DNA of 64,000 bases from Rhodopseudomonas palustris HaA2 (GTDB lineage: Bacteria > Pseudomonadota > Alphaproteobacteria > Rhizobiales > Xanthobacteraceae). Both the position numbers and the translations under genes were made by a program. This document shows positions 44,218 through 52,806 of the stretch, one piece after another. Location: NCBI RefSeq assembly GCF_000013365.1, contig NC_007778.1, positions 1,612,001 through 1,676,000 on the forward strand, given 5' to 3'. The notes under the pieces were generated by a model. The model had not been told where the DNA came from. It did no database searches and was given only the letters and a program-made list of their open reading frames with translations. Every line of letters starts with the position of its first letter. Position 1 is the stretch's first letter.

Positions 44218-47200
44218 TCACGCCGCGGCGGTCGCGTGCGAAAACACCACTTCGATCAGCGTGCCGGATTGCGGCGCACTCTTGATGTGGAACTGGGCGC
44301 GGTTGGCTTCGACCAGCGCCTTGGTCAGCGACAGGCTGACGCCGGAGGCTTCCGAACGTTCGCTCGGCGCCGGCGTACTGAACGGCTGCAGCGCGGCGGC
44401 GATTTCGCTGTCGTTGAGGCGATGACCGGTGTCGCGGACGCGCAGCACCACCTCGCCGAAATCGCTCAGCGCGGTCGAGACGATCACCTGGCCGCCGGCA
44501 TTGGCGAGATGGATCGAGGTGCCGATCAGGTTCAGCACGATCTGCCGCAGCGCCTGCGCGTCGGCGGTGACGCTCGGCAGCGCGTGCGCCAGCGAGCTGC
44601 GGATGATGATGCGCTCGCGATTGGCGCGCGGCTGCATCACCGCGACGCATTGCTCGACCAGTTCGTTGAGGTTCTGGCTGGTGAAGGCGAGGTCGAGCTT
44701 GCCGGTTTCGATCCGCGACAGATCGAGCAGGTCGCCGACGATGCCGATGACGCGCTCGCCCGACGCGCGGATGTCCTTCAGATAGTCGGCGTAGCGCTCG
44801 TTGCCGAGCGCGCCGAAACGCTCCTCGATCATCACCTCGGCGAAGCCGATGATGGCGTTCAGCGGCATGCGGATCTCGTGGCTGAGCCGCGCCAGCACGT
44901 CGGCTTTGGCGCCGGCCGCGCGATCGGCGAGCTTGCGCACCTGGTCGAGTTCGACCTCGATCCGGCGCGCCTGCGACAGATCGCGGAACACCGCGAAGTA
45001 GTTCGGCCCGTCGGGCTGGGTCCGGCCGATCGTCATCGTCAGCGGAAACAGCCCGCCTTCGCGGACCCGGCCGAGCGCCTCGAGGCCGTGGTCGAGCAGG
45101 CTTTCGGCGCTGCCGCTCTTTACGCTGTCGAAATAGGCGCGTACCGCGTCGTTGCTCTCGGGCGCGAACAGCTCGGCGATGCTGCGCTGGACCAGCTCGT
45201 CGCCGTCGTAGCCGAACAGCGCTTCGGCGCTGCGGTTGCAGGCGCTGATGCGGCCGCCTGCGTCGAACATCAGGATGCCCTCGGCGGTGGTGTCGAGGAT
45301 CGCGCCGAGCTCTTCGGCATTGGCGTGGCCGACATCCGACGGCGCATTGGGCTCGGGCGCGATCGAGGCCGCGGCGACGACGTCGGCAGGCCGCTCGGCG
45401 GTGCCGTCGAAGATCAGCGCCAGCGCCTGATCGCCGTCCCACTCGATGGTGTGCAGCCGGGCTGCGGTCGGCGCCGAATACGGCGTCGCCACGGTGATCG
45501 GCGTGCCGGCTTCCGACGTGCCGCTCGAGCCGCCGACGCCTTCCTCGACATACAGCGCATCGAGGCCGCCTTCCTCCTCGAGCGCCGACAGGCTGGCATG
45601 GCCCATCAGCTGCAGGAATGCGGCGTTGGCGTAGAGCAGACGGTCGAGCCGATAGATCAGCACGCCGACCGGCATCAGGTCGAGCAGCACGCGGTCGCGC
45701 GTGCTGTCGCCCTTGGCCGGCGTCGCGAGCGGCGCGAGCCAGTCGGCCTTCGGCGCGGCGGGTTCGGAGGGCGCAGCGGGTTCGTCGTTCGACGCGACCG
45801 CTTCGGCCGTCGCCGTGTCTTCGGCTGGCGTCGCGTCGGCCGGCGCGTCCGGTGCCTGATCGTTGGCGGCCTGCGCGAACAGCCGCTCGGCGGCGCCCGC
45901 GGCGTCGCTCTCCAACCGTTCGGCCAGTTGCCGGGCGAGTTCGTTGAAGGCGCTGTTTTCGACCGGCGTCAGCGCCGGCGAACGGGCGTCCTGGACCGGC
46001 CGGAAGGGCAGAACGTTTCTCGGGGTGTCCACGATGATATCCGATGCTTGGTGGTCAGAGGTGTCGGTCATGGGCGCGTGTTCCGCGTCCGCGGCGGGCG
46101 TCGCGTCGCGCGGCGTGAAATCCGCCGACAGCGAGCGCGGCGGAGGTTCGTCCGCGCCGTCGTGCCGGCGCAGCATCGCGAGGCGATCGAGGCCGTCGAG
46201 ATCGCGGCAGACGCCGAAGCCGCGATAGCCGGTGAAATGGCCGTCGCGGTCCTGCACCGGCAGGCCGGACATCTCCAGCGGCAGACGATCACCGCTGCCA
46301 TCGGCCGGCCAATGCAGCGTGATGCCGCTCCAGGTGTGGCGCGTCGCGATCGCCTGCGCAAAGCGGTCGTCGGGATCGAGCGCGAGCGCCGCGCGGATTT
46401 CGGCCCAGGACCGGCCGAACTGCGCGGCCGTGCGCGGGCCGATCAGGCAGATCAGTTCGTCCGACTTCACCGAGAAGCGGCTGTCGCCGTCGAGTTGCCA
46501 GACGAAGCGCAGCGGATGTTGGCGCGGCGGCGAAGGCGCGACCGACGTCGCTGCGACGCGCGGCTCCAGCTCGACCGCGAGGATCGTCGCCGGCTCTTCA
46601 TCTTCAGACTGTTGCTGTGACGGGGCATCGGCGGGCGCGGGCTGATCGGTCGCTTCAGCGTCGTGCGGCTGCGGCGCGACGCTATCCTCAGGAAGAGATT
46701 CGGGAGTTGCGGCGGATTCATGCGTGGAAGCATCGGCCTCGGCCGGCGACTCGTCGGCAACCGGCACGACCAGCGGCGAGGGTTCGTCGGCGGTGGCATT
46801 GTCTTGCGTCGGCGGAATGTCCGTCTGCGCCTCCGCCAGCGTCTCGCCGAGCCGCGTGAACTCGGCCGGCGCCTCGCTGATGGTGTCGATCGCCTCGTCG
46901 TCCGGAACGTCCGATTCCGGCGGCACAGTCTCGCTCGGCCCATCGATCGGGATATCGGACGCAACCGCGGCGGGTTGGCTGATCGGGACCTCCGGCGTGC
47001 GGTCCGTTGCAACCGGCTCGCCCGGTTCGAGCAGCGCCACCAGCCCGATATCGCCGCCGCTGCCGACGCGTTGCAGCACCATCCGGCCGATCCCGATCGG
47101 CGTCTCGGCGCGGCCGTTCTGCAGCGCCTCGGCGCGGGCCTGATCGAGCCCGGCCTCGGTCAGGTTGCGGAAGCCGAGCAGGGTGCGCGCGGCGGCGCTG

Positions 47201-47667
47201 GAGCCGATGAACAGGCCGTCGCGGCCGAACGCGGCGATCGGGGTGTCGCTGCCTTCGACCAGCCCGCGCAATCGCTCGACCAGCGGCATCGGCTGGCCGA
47301 CGGGTTCGACAGCGGCAATCAGTACGCCGGAGCTGCCGTCGGCGAATGTCAGCCGGGCGCAGCCGCAGGTCACCAGTCCGCCGAGACGCGCGCCGAAGCC
47401 GCGCAGCCGCTCCAGCCGCGTCGCGCCGTTCGGCGGAAGTTTGCCGGCCAGCTGCATCACCAGCCGGCGATGCGGATCCGCCGGGCCGAAGATACGTGCG
47501 CCGAGGGCCTTGCCGTGCTCCGCGCCGAGCAACCGGGCGCCGACCGGATTGGCCCACAGCACACGGGTGCCGTCGACCGACCACAGCCAGACCGGAAGCG
47601 CGCCGGTGGCATGAACCGCAAGCCGCGGATCGTCGACCCCTCGCAACTGAAAATCCAAACTCGTCAT
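44218..47667 (-). CDS. PdhS/PleC-type PAS histidine kinase with degenerate ATPase domain
   Basis: A 1149-residue cytoplasmic kinase. The N-terminal third holds PAS-like modules (VWLWSVDGTRVLWANPVG near 27-44; later PTPIAAFGRDG-like). A long acidic Ala/Pro/Glu linker spans about 220-370. More PAS modules precede the kinase core. The phospho-acceptor block LSHEIRMPLNAIIGFAEVM at about 925-943 and the DYLKDIRASGERVIGIVGDLLDLSRIE helix are those of the PleC/DivJ/PdhS cell-cycle kinases. The ATPase boxes are eroded: NLIGTSIHLA replaces NLLSNAIKF, DTGHRLND replaces DTGxGM, and ASGVSL replaces GTGLGL. It may act as phosphatase or scaffold. Start at 47667 chosen because upstream codons look unlike coding sequence. 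Confidence 0.85.
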   Translation of the reverse strand: MTSLDFQLRGVDDPRLAVHATGALPVWLWSVDGTRVLWANPVGARLLGAEHGKALGARIFGPADPHRRLVMQLAGKLPPNGATRLERLRGFGARLGGLVTCGCARLTFADGSSGVLIAAVEPVGQPMPLVERLRGLVEGSDTPIAAFGRDGLFIGSSAAARTLLGFRNLTEAGLDQARAEALQNGRAETPIGIGRMVLQRVGSGGDIGLVALLEPGEPVATDRTPEVPISQPAAVASDIPIDGPSETVPPESDVPDDEAIDTISEAPAEFTRLGETLAEAQTDIPPTQDNATADEPSPLVVPVADESPAEADASTHESAATPESLPEDSVAPQPHDAEATDQPAPADAPSQQQSEDEEPATILAVELEPRVAATSVAPSPPRQHPLRFVWQLDGDSRFSVKSDELICLIGPRTAAQFGRSWAEIRAALALDPDDRFAQAIATRHTWSGITLHWPADGSGDRLPLEMSGLPVQDRDGHFTGYRGFGVCRDLDGLDRLAMLRRHDGADEPPPRSLSADFTPRDATPAADAEHAPMTDTSDHQASDIIVDTPRNVLPFRPVQDARSPALTPVENSAFNELARQLAERLESDAAGAAERLFAQAANDQAPDAPADATPAEDTATAEAVASNDEPAAPSEPAAPKADWLAPLATPAKGDSTRDRVLLDLMPVGVLIYRLDRLLYANAAFLQLMGHASLSALEEEGGLDALYVEEGVGGSSGTSEAGTPITVATPYSAPTAARLHTIEWDGDQALALIFDGTAERPADVVAAASIAPEPNAPSDVGHANAEELGAILDTTAEGILMFDAGGRISACNRSAEALFGYDGDELVQRSIAELFAPESNDAVRAYFDSVKSGSAESLLDHGLEALGRVREGGLFPLTMTIGRTQPDGPNYFAVFRDLSQARRIEVELDQVRKLADRAAGAKADVLARLSHEIRMPLNAIIGFAEVMIEERFGALGNERYADYLKDIRASGERVIGIVGDLLDLSRIETGKLDLAFTSQNLNELVEQCVAVMQPRANRERIIIRSSLAHALPSVTADAQALRQIVLNLIGTSIHLANAGGQVIVSTALSDFGEVVLRVRDTGHRLNDSEIAAALQPFSTPAPSERSEASGVSLSLTKALVEANRAQFHIKSAPQSGTLIEVVFSHATAAA

Positions 47668-47991
47668 CGATGCTCGCGGCGGTTCCCGTCGGGTTCGGCG
47701 GCCGGTCGCTGGACAGCCGGTGAAGAACCTTAACGATTCATTATCGCTTTCGGCCACGGTCAGGTCCACGATTGCGGACGCGCTGTCCCAAGCTAAGCGC
47801 GGATAACCTTAATTTGGCCATCGGGGAGAACGTTGTCGGCCGCGTTTGCGTTGTAAGGTTGCAAAAACTGGTCGTTCGGTCACGATGTGACTGGCTGCCA
47901 TCAGCCGGTCACACCAACGATGCGAGAGCGCACTAGGGTGGCGGCATAGGGGAGACGGGCCGTCGAGGCCCTGGCGCAACAGGAGTGGATC
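47668..47991. other. Divergent regulatory spacer between the kinase and the first phasin
   Basis: About 320 bases between divergent genes. It contains a hairpin at 47886-47913 and the likely promoters of both genes. No coding frame is convincing. Confidence 0.5.
47886..47913. other. Inverted repeat upstream of the first phasin gene
   Basis: TGTGACTGGCTG (47886-47897), four bases, CAGCCGGTCACA (47902-47913): a 12-bp stem with one mismatch. The half sites TGTGA and TCACA resemble Crp-type halves but the spacing differs, so it may be a hairpin or an operator. No T-run follows. Confidence 0.45.
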
Positions 47992-48375
47992 ATGGATCAG
48001 GATGGGCGTGACCGTTTCGAAATTCCCAAGGAAATGCGCTCCGTCGCCGAGGCCGGTTTCGACCAGACCCGCAAGGCGTTCGAGCACATAATCGCCAACG
48101 CCCAGCAGACCGCCACCACCATCGAGGACCGCGGCGCCACCGTCCGGGCCAACGCCAAGGAAATCACCACGAAGGCCGTCAGCTTTGCCGAACGCAACGT
48201 CTCGGCGGCGCTCGATTACGCCCAGCAACTGGTCCACGCCAAGGACCTCGGCGATGTCCTTCGGCTGCACAGCGAATATGTCCAGGGACAGATGAAGGCG
48301 CTGGCCGAGCAGGCCGCCGAGCTGGGGCAGGTCGTCACCAAGGCCGCTCAGGACGCCGTCAAACCGAAGAGCTAG
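47992..48375 (+). CDS. Phasin family protein
   Basis: A 127-residue helical protein of the phasin family, which coats polyhydroxyalkanoate granules. The pattern RSVAEAGFDQTRKAFEHIIANAQQTA followed by TKAVSFAERNVSAALDYAQQLVHAKDLGDVLRLHSEYVQGQM is the phasin_2 layout. No cysteine. RBS ACAGGAG precedes the ATG. A second, distinct phasin gene lies 244 bases downstream. Confidence 0.9.
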   Translation: MDQDGRDRFEIPKEMRSVAEAGFDQTRKAFEHIIANAQQTATTIEDRGATVRANAKEITTKAVSFAERNVSAALDYAQQLVHAKDLGDVLRLHSEYVQGQMKALAEQAAELGQVVTKAAQDAVKPKS

Positions 48376-48445
48376 GCCCGCCCCCGTCCCTCGCCAATGT
48401 GAAGCCTTCGTCCTGTTTCGCCTTCAATGGCGCAGGATATGGCAG

Positions 48446-48492
48446 TGCAATGCAAATCTATGTTGCATTGCACAAATTTTGTGTTATTATAC
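48446..48492 (+). promoter_or_regulatory. Promoter and TGC/GCA operator of the second phasin gene
   Basis: A perfect inverted repeat: TGCAATGCA (48446-48454), nine bases, TGCATTGCA (48464-48472). It overlaps a possible -35 (TTGCAT at 48463-48468), with TTATAC 18 bases downstream (48487-48492) as -10. PhaR/AniA-type repressors of phasin genes recognise TGC/GCA-rich sites, so this is a likely PhaR operator; not proven. Confidence 0.65.
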
Positions 48493-48619
48493 ACGATAGA
48501 ATGACCAGCGCGGGTCATTCTCACTCAGGCTCGCTCACTCAGGCTCGGCGTTTCGGACCATTTTTGGTCGGGTCATCGCGCGGGCCACTTCGATCTCCCC
48601 ACCACCGAAGGATGTCCCC

Positions 48620-49051
48620 ATGGCCGATTCGAACGATCCGTTCTCCACCGTCATGCCGTTCCAACTCCCCGAGCAGGTTCGCGCCTTCGCCGAGAAGGGC
48701 GTGTCGCAGGCCCGCGAAAGCTACAGCAAGCTGCGCGACGTCGCCGAAACCAACAACGGCGCGATCGAGGCGGTGTTCTCCTCGGCCAGCAAGGGCGCGA
48801 CCGACTACTCGACCAAGGTGTTCGACTTCGTGAAGACCAACACCAGCGCCAATTTCGATTTCGCCCACAGCCTGTTCGGCGCCAAGACGCTGCCGGAAAT
48901 CATGGAAATGTGGACCTCGCACGCCAAGAAGCAGGTCGAGGTGCTGACCTCGCAGACCAAGGAACTCACCGAGCTGAGCCAGAAGGTCGCCGCCGAGACC
49001 GTCGAGCCGATCAAGGCCAGCGCCTCGAAGATGTTCACGCCCGCCGGCTGA
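48620..49051 (+). CDS. Phasin family protein
   Basis: A 143-residue helical phasin. FQLPEQVRAFAEKGVSQARESYSKLRDVAE at about 14-43 and EIMEMWTSHAKKQVEVLTSQTKELTELSQKVAAETVEPIK near 93-132 are typical. It is distinct in sequence from the phasin at 47992. The ATG is at 48620, well spaced from the operator at 48446. A strong terminator follows the stop. Confidence 0.92.
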   Translation: MADSNDPFSTVMPFQLPEQVRAFAEKGVSQARESYSKLRDVAETNNGAIEAVFSSASKGATDYSTKVFDFVKTNTSANFDFAHSLFGAKTLPEIMEMWTSHAKKQVEVLTSQTKELTELSQKVAAETVEPIKASASKMFTPAG

Positions 49052-49075
49052 TCCAGCGCCGTTCGCGCGATTTCG

Positions 49076-49104
49076 AAAGCCCGGGCATCGTCCCGGGCTT
49101 TTTT
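49076..49104 (+). terminator. Terminator of the second phasin gene
   Basis: Stem AAAGCCCGGG / CCCGGGCTTT with loop CATCGT and a trailing TTT. It lies 25 bases after the stop codon. Confidence 0.9.
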
Positions 49105-49208
49105 GTCGAAACCGACCCACGACATTCGTCGGAGGGCCTTCCGCGGCCTTGCCAAAGCGAGGCGTTGCACCTAGTTTCCGCCCGTTCGCGGCCCCGGCTG
49201 CGCCGGAT

Positions 49209-49285
49209 GCAGTTGTAGCTCAGTTGGTTAGAGCGCCTGTCTGTGGAACAGGAGGTCGGTGGTTCGAGCCCACCCAACTGTACCA
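49209..49285 (+). tRNA. tRNA-His (GTG anticodon)
   Basis: Cloverleaf with acceptor stem GCAGTTG / CAACTGT, D arm GCTCAGTTGGTTAGAGC, anticodon stem CCTGT/ACAGG with loop CTGTGGA, T arm GGTGG-TTCGAGC-CCACC, and encoded CCA. There is no encoded G at -1: the base before is T. The first pair is G1:U72 and the discriminator is A73. This is the unusual histidine tRNA type reported for many Alphaproteobacteria. Confidence 0.95.
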
Positions 49286-49401
49286 GCCAATTCAAGACTT
49301 TAGCCAGCATGCGGGAAGCCGGCAACGCTGGCCAGCGGTTGGCTGCCTCGGCGATGGTCCTGGCCGACATTCACCGCAGCGGATCATTCCGGGGGCCGAC
49401 A

Positions 49402-50280
49402 TCACACCACGTCGGCGAAACTCTGCCCGTTCATATCGATGCTGAGGCCTTCCAGCGCGAGGTCGTTGATTTCGCCTCCCATGGCCTTGATGCTTTCCTC
49501 GCGGATCAGCGCCATCAGTCCGCGACGGAGTGCCAGGAATTCCGACGACATCATCATCGATTGCTGCCGTGGACGCTCGAGCGGAATCACGATCTCGGCC
49601 TTGATCGTGCCGGGGCGCGTCGTCATGCAATAGACGCGATCGGACAAAAAGATCGCCTCGTCGATGTCGTGGGTGACGAACAGCACCGAGATCTTCAGGC
49701 GCTGCCACATGTTGGTGAGGATCTGCTGCATGATCACCCGCGTCTGCGCATCGAGCGCGCCGAACGGCTCGTCGCAGAGCAGCACCTTGGGACCGGTCGC
49801 CAGCGCGCGCACGATGCCGACGCGTTGCTTCATGCCGCCCGACAGACTATCCGGATATTTGTTCTCGAACGCGGTGAGCCCGGTGATCCCGAGCAGCGTG
49901 CGCGCAGCGCGGTCGCGGCTCGACTTGTCGAGGTGTTTCATCTTCATGCCGAACTCGACGTTTCCCTTCACCGTCTTCCAGGGAAACAGCGAGTATTGCT
50001 GAAACACCATGCCGCGCTCGGAACTGGGGCCGTCGACCACGACCTCGTCGACCAGAACGTCGCCCGTGGTCGGCTTCAGAAAGCCGGCGACGGCGTTGAG
50101 CAAGGTCGATTTGCCGCAACCGGACGGCCCGACGATCGATACGAACTCGCCCGGATTGACGTGGATCGAGGCGTCGGTCACCGCCTCCATCGGCCCGTCG
50201 AGCGTCTCATAGCTCAGCCCGAAATTACGGACGTCGACGCGGCCCTTGGTCGGTGTCGGTTTCGGCGCTTGCGTGCTCAT
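49402..50280 (-). CDS. NitT/TauT-type ABC transporter ATPase (transporter 1)
   Basis: A 292-residue ATPase of the nitrate/taurine/sulfonate family. Walker A GPSGCGKST is at about 51-59, LSGGMKQRVGIVRAL at about 153-167, Walker B VLLCDEPFGALD, and switch His in FVTHDIDEA. Its start overlaps the permease stop by one base. It is third in an operon: binding protein, permease, ATPase. Related in sequence to the second ATPase at 58447. Confidence 0.9.
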   Translation of the reverse strand: MSTQAPKPTPTKGRVDVRNFGLSYETLDGPMEAVTDASIHVNPGEFVSIVGPSGCGKSTLLNAVAGFLKPTTGDVLVDEVVVDGPSSERGMVFQQYSLFPWKTVKGNVEFGMKMKHLDKSSRDRAARTLLGITGLTAFENKYPDSLSGGMKQRVGIVRALATGPKVLLCDEPFGALDAQTRVIMQQILTNMWQRLKISVLFVTHDIDEAIFLSDRVYCMTTRPGTIKAEIVIPLERPRQQSMMMSSEFLALRRGLMALIREESIKAMGGEINDLALEGLSIDMNGQSFADVV

Positions 50281-51200
50281 TATTTGCTCCATGGCATGAC
50301 GAGGCGGCCCAGCCCGCGGATCAACATGCTGGAGCCGAGCCCCAGCACGCCGATGCAGATCATCCCCAGCGCGATGTCGGCATACTGCACGAGTGAATAG
50401 GCTTCCCAGGTGAAATAGCCGATGCCGAACTGGCCGGAGATCATCTCGGCGGCGATCAGCGACACCCAGGCCACGCCCATGCCGACGGTGAGGCCGGTGA
50501 AGATGTGCGGCAGCGAGGCGGGAAAATACACTTCTCGGAAGATCGCAAATTCGCGGGCGCCGAGGCATTGCGAGGCGCGCACCAGCACGGGATCGACCAG
50601 TTTCATGCCGTGCAGAGTGTTGACCAGGATCGGAAAGAACGAGCCGAGGAAGGTGATGAAGACAATGCTCTGCTCGTTGGTCGGCCACAACATGATCGCC
50701 ATCGGCACCCAGGCGATCGCCGGGATCGGCCGCAGCACCTCGCTGATCGGAAACAGCGCCTCGTGGATCAGCTTGAAGCGGCCCATCACCATCCCGAGCG
50801 GCACCGCGATCAATGCGGCCAGCGAGAAGCCGATCAGGATGCGGCGGCAGCTCAGCAGGACGTGCATGAAGAACTTCGAATCGTGCATCGCTCGGGTCAG
50901 GCTGTCGTAGACCGCGGCGGGCGAGGGCACGTTGGTGAAGCGGACGAAGAACACCACGCGATTGGCGGTGAGCAGGTGCCAGGCGAACAGGAACAGCACC
51001 AGCGCGACCGCGCCGATCAGCAATGCGCGCAGGCCGCCGCGGTTGAGCTTGAGCCAGCGCCTGATATACGTCCCCGGCGAAGCCGCGCCGCGGCGCGGCG
51101 CGGTCGGGGCCGTGGCGGCCGACGGGAGCCAGCCCACACGGAAGGCAGCGGCCGGCGAGTCCGGCCCCTGCTGGTCGCGCCGCACCGCGGAGCTTTCCAT
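50280..51200 (-). CDS. NitT/TauT-type ABC transporter permease (transporter 1)
   Basis: A 306-residue permease with six helices after a polar, Pro/Ala-rich N-terminus of about 50 residues. The EAA-type loop is ASQCLGAREFAIFREVYFPASLPHIFTGL at about 207-235. The start ATG is chosen because GGAGG lies 7 bases ahead. The upstream binding-protein gene stops 3 bases before it. Confidence 0.9.
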   Translation of the reverse strand: MESSAVRRDQQGPDSPAAAFRVGWLPSAATAPTAPRRGAASPGTYIRRWLKLNRGGLRALLIGAVALVLFLFAWHLLTANRVVFFVRFTNVPSPAAVYDSLTRAMHDSKFFMHVLLSCRRILIGFSLAALIAVPLGMVMGRFKLIHEALFPISEVLRPIPAIAWVPMAIMLWPTNEQSIVFITFLGSFFPILVNTLHGMKLVDPVLVRASQCLGAREFAIFREVYFPASLPHIFTGLTVGMGVAWVSLIAAEMISGQFGIGYFTWEAYSLVQYADIALGMICIGVLGLGSSMLIRGLGRLVMPWSK

Positions 51201-51202
51201 CG

Positions 51203-52624
51203 TCAACCTCCGCTGACCGCTGACTTGAGGGCTTCGTCGAAATTCAGCACCTTGCCGTTGATCTTGGCGGCATGCGCTTCGGCGTCCTTCTTGAGCAGGA
51301 ACGGCGACAACTGCGCCTTGTCGGCGCCGACCGTGTAGTAGGCCTGGTCGGCGAACAGCTTGATGCCCCGGGCGGAGTCGAACACATAGGCCATGTTGAT
51401 CTTCTTGCCCTTGGCCTTGATGTCCGCATAAGCGGCGAGCGTGCAGGCCGCGCTGCTGAACGGCTCGATGCCGTCGCCGTCGACCCAGACCTCGCCGGCC
51501 TTGCGCGGCTCGGTGATCGGCTTCTTGCAGAATTTGTCCTCGCCGCTGATTTCGTAGTTCTTGGTGCTCTTCAGCTCGGCGTCGTAGTCGAGCTTCAGTT
51601 CGGCATAGGCCTTGCGGATGTAGCTGTCGTCGACCCAGCTCTTCGGATCGAATTCCTTCATGCGGCCGAGATTCTGCAGCACCTTGACGTCGACCGCGGC
51701 GGCCTCGATCAGCTGCGGCTTGATCGTCGGATCGGTGGTCATGTTGCCGCCCGGTCCCAGGAAGATGTAGACCACTTCCTTGTTGATGCCGGTCCATTCC
51801 TGGATCTTTTCGGCGGCGAGCTTCGGATCGGCGCGCAGCCAGGCATTGGCCGCGATGATCGCCTTGACATAGGCGACCACGACTTCGGGATATTTCTCGG
51901 CGAAGTCGGTACGCACCACCACGCCGTGCCAGGTCGGCAGATTGGTCTCGACGCCGTCGAAGATCTTGCGGGCGAAACCGCGGAACGGCAGTAGTTCGGC
52001 GAACGGGACGAAATCGGCGTGGGCGTCGATCTTCTTCTCCTGGAGATTGGTCGAGCCGACTTCCGGGCTCTGGCTCACCAGTTGCCAATAGTCCGCGGGC
52101 CAGCCGCGATCCTGCATCGCCTTTAGGATCATGCCGTGCGCGGCGGAGCCGAACGGCACGCTCACCAATTTGCCCTTGAGATCGGACAGCTGATAGTACG
52201 GGGAGTCCTTGTGAACCACCAGGCCGTTGCCGGAGCCGTCGAGGCTGTAGGCCGCGACCGCGATCAGGCGGCTCTTGCTCTCGGGGTTGCTCTGGAAGGT
52301 GAAGCCGTTCACCACCAGCGGATAGTCACCCATGCCGCCGAATTGCAGCTTGTTGGCCATCATGCCGTTGGTGACGGGTGGGCCGGAGGTGAAATTCTGC
52401 CAATCGAACTCGAATTTGACGTTCGCGTATTTGCCGTCCTTGGGAAGATACTTCTCCAGCAGCTTCAGCTGCCGAATGACGACGCCGGTGGTCGCGGTGT
52501 TGGTGGTGGTGTCCTGGGTGCCGATGCCGACCGTGACGGTGGTCTGGGCGGCGACCGGGGTGCTCGCCATCATCGCGGCGGTGAAGGCGGCGAAAATCAG
52601 ACGATGTCCAGAAGTACGAACCAT
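51203..52624 (-). CDS. NitT/TauT-type binding protein (transporter 1)
   Basis: A 473-residue periplasmic binding protein, longer than the usual 320-350 residues of TauA/SsuA. Signal peptide about 1-26 (ending VAAQ). The fold pattern GVVIRQLKLLEKYLP, FGGMGDYPLVVNGFTF and VSVPFGSAAHGMILKAMQDRG is that of the SBP family for nitrate, bicarbonate and sulfonate. A C-terminal extension of about 100 residues contains two cysteines (FCKKP and AACTLAAY) that could form a disulfide. It begins an operon with its permease and ATPase. Confidence 0.88.
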   Translation of the reverse strand: MVRTSGHRLIFAAFTAAMMASTPVAAQTTVTVGIGTQDTTTNTATTGVVIRQLKLLEKYLPKDGKYANVKFEFDWQNFTSGPPVTNGMMANKLQFGGMGDYPLVVNGFTFQSNPESKSRLIAVAAYSLDGSGNGLVVHKDSPYYQLSDLKGKLVSVPFGSAAHGMILKAMQDRGWPADYWQLVSQSPEVGSTNLQEKKIDAHADFVPFAELLPFRGFARKIFDGVETNLPTWHGVVVRTDFAEKYPEVVVAYVKAIIAANAWLRADPKLAAEKIQEWTGINKEVVYIFLGPGGNMTTDPTIKPQLIEAAAVDVKVLQNLGRMKEFDPKSWVDDSYIRKAYAELKLDYDAELKSTKNYEISGEDKFCKKPITEPRKAGEVWVDGDGIEPFSSAACTLAAYADIKAKGKKINMAYVFDSARGIKLFADQAYYTVGADKAQLSPFLLKKDAEAHAAKINGKVLNFDEALKSAVSGG

Positions 52625-52727
52625 GGAAGACCTCTCGGTGAGCGATTACGACTTGGACGTTGGCAGTTGGTGTCAACATCCTTCGTCGGTTTCGCCGAGA
52701 CGGCAAACGTCGTGGCAGTCGAGTGGT

Positions 52728-52739
52728 CGATTAGTTGCC
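52728..52739 (-). promoter_or_regulatory. Candidate shared operator ahead of transporter 1
   Basis: Read toward the gene: GGCAACTAATCG, a weaker match to the CTGACAAYTAATTGCT element found upstream of three other transcription units in this cluster. It lies about 100 bases from the binding-protein start. Confidence 0.4.
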
Positions 52740-52751
52740 GCGATAGAACGG

Positions 52752-52770
52752 CTGCTCAGCACTTGAGCAG
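52752..52770. promoter_or_regulatory. Perfect inverted repeat between the Crp gene and transporter 1
   Basis: CTGCTCA-GCACT-TGAGCAG. It lies about 130 bases before the binding-protein start and 37 bases past the Crp/Fnr stop. No T-run, so a protein-binding site is more likely than a terminator. Confidence 0.5.
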
Positions 52771-52806
52771 TCTGAGCGTCGGTAGCCGCAACCATAGGCA
52801 GGCACG

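Noticed and set aside
44236-46620. A 794-codon plus-strand frame opposite the PAS kinase
   Set aside because: Shadow frame without domain resemblance; the kinase on the minus strand is well supported.
49209-49285. tRNA-His as an integration site of a genomic island
   Set aside because: No integrase, no duplicated tRNA 3' end and no phage or plasmid genes were seen downstream.
52752-52770. Rho-independent terminator of the left Crp/Fnr gene
   Set aside because: The stem is perfect but no T-run follows on either strand, so it is listed as a possible operator.
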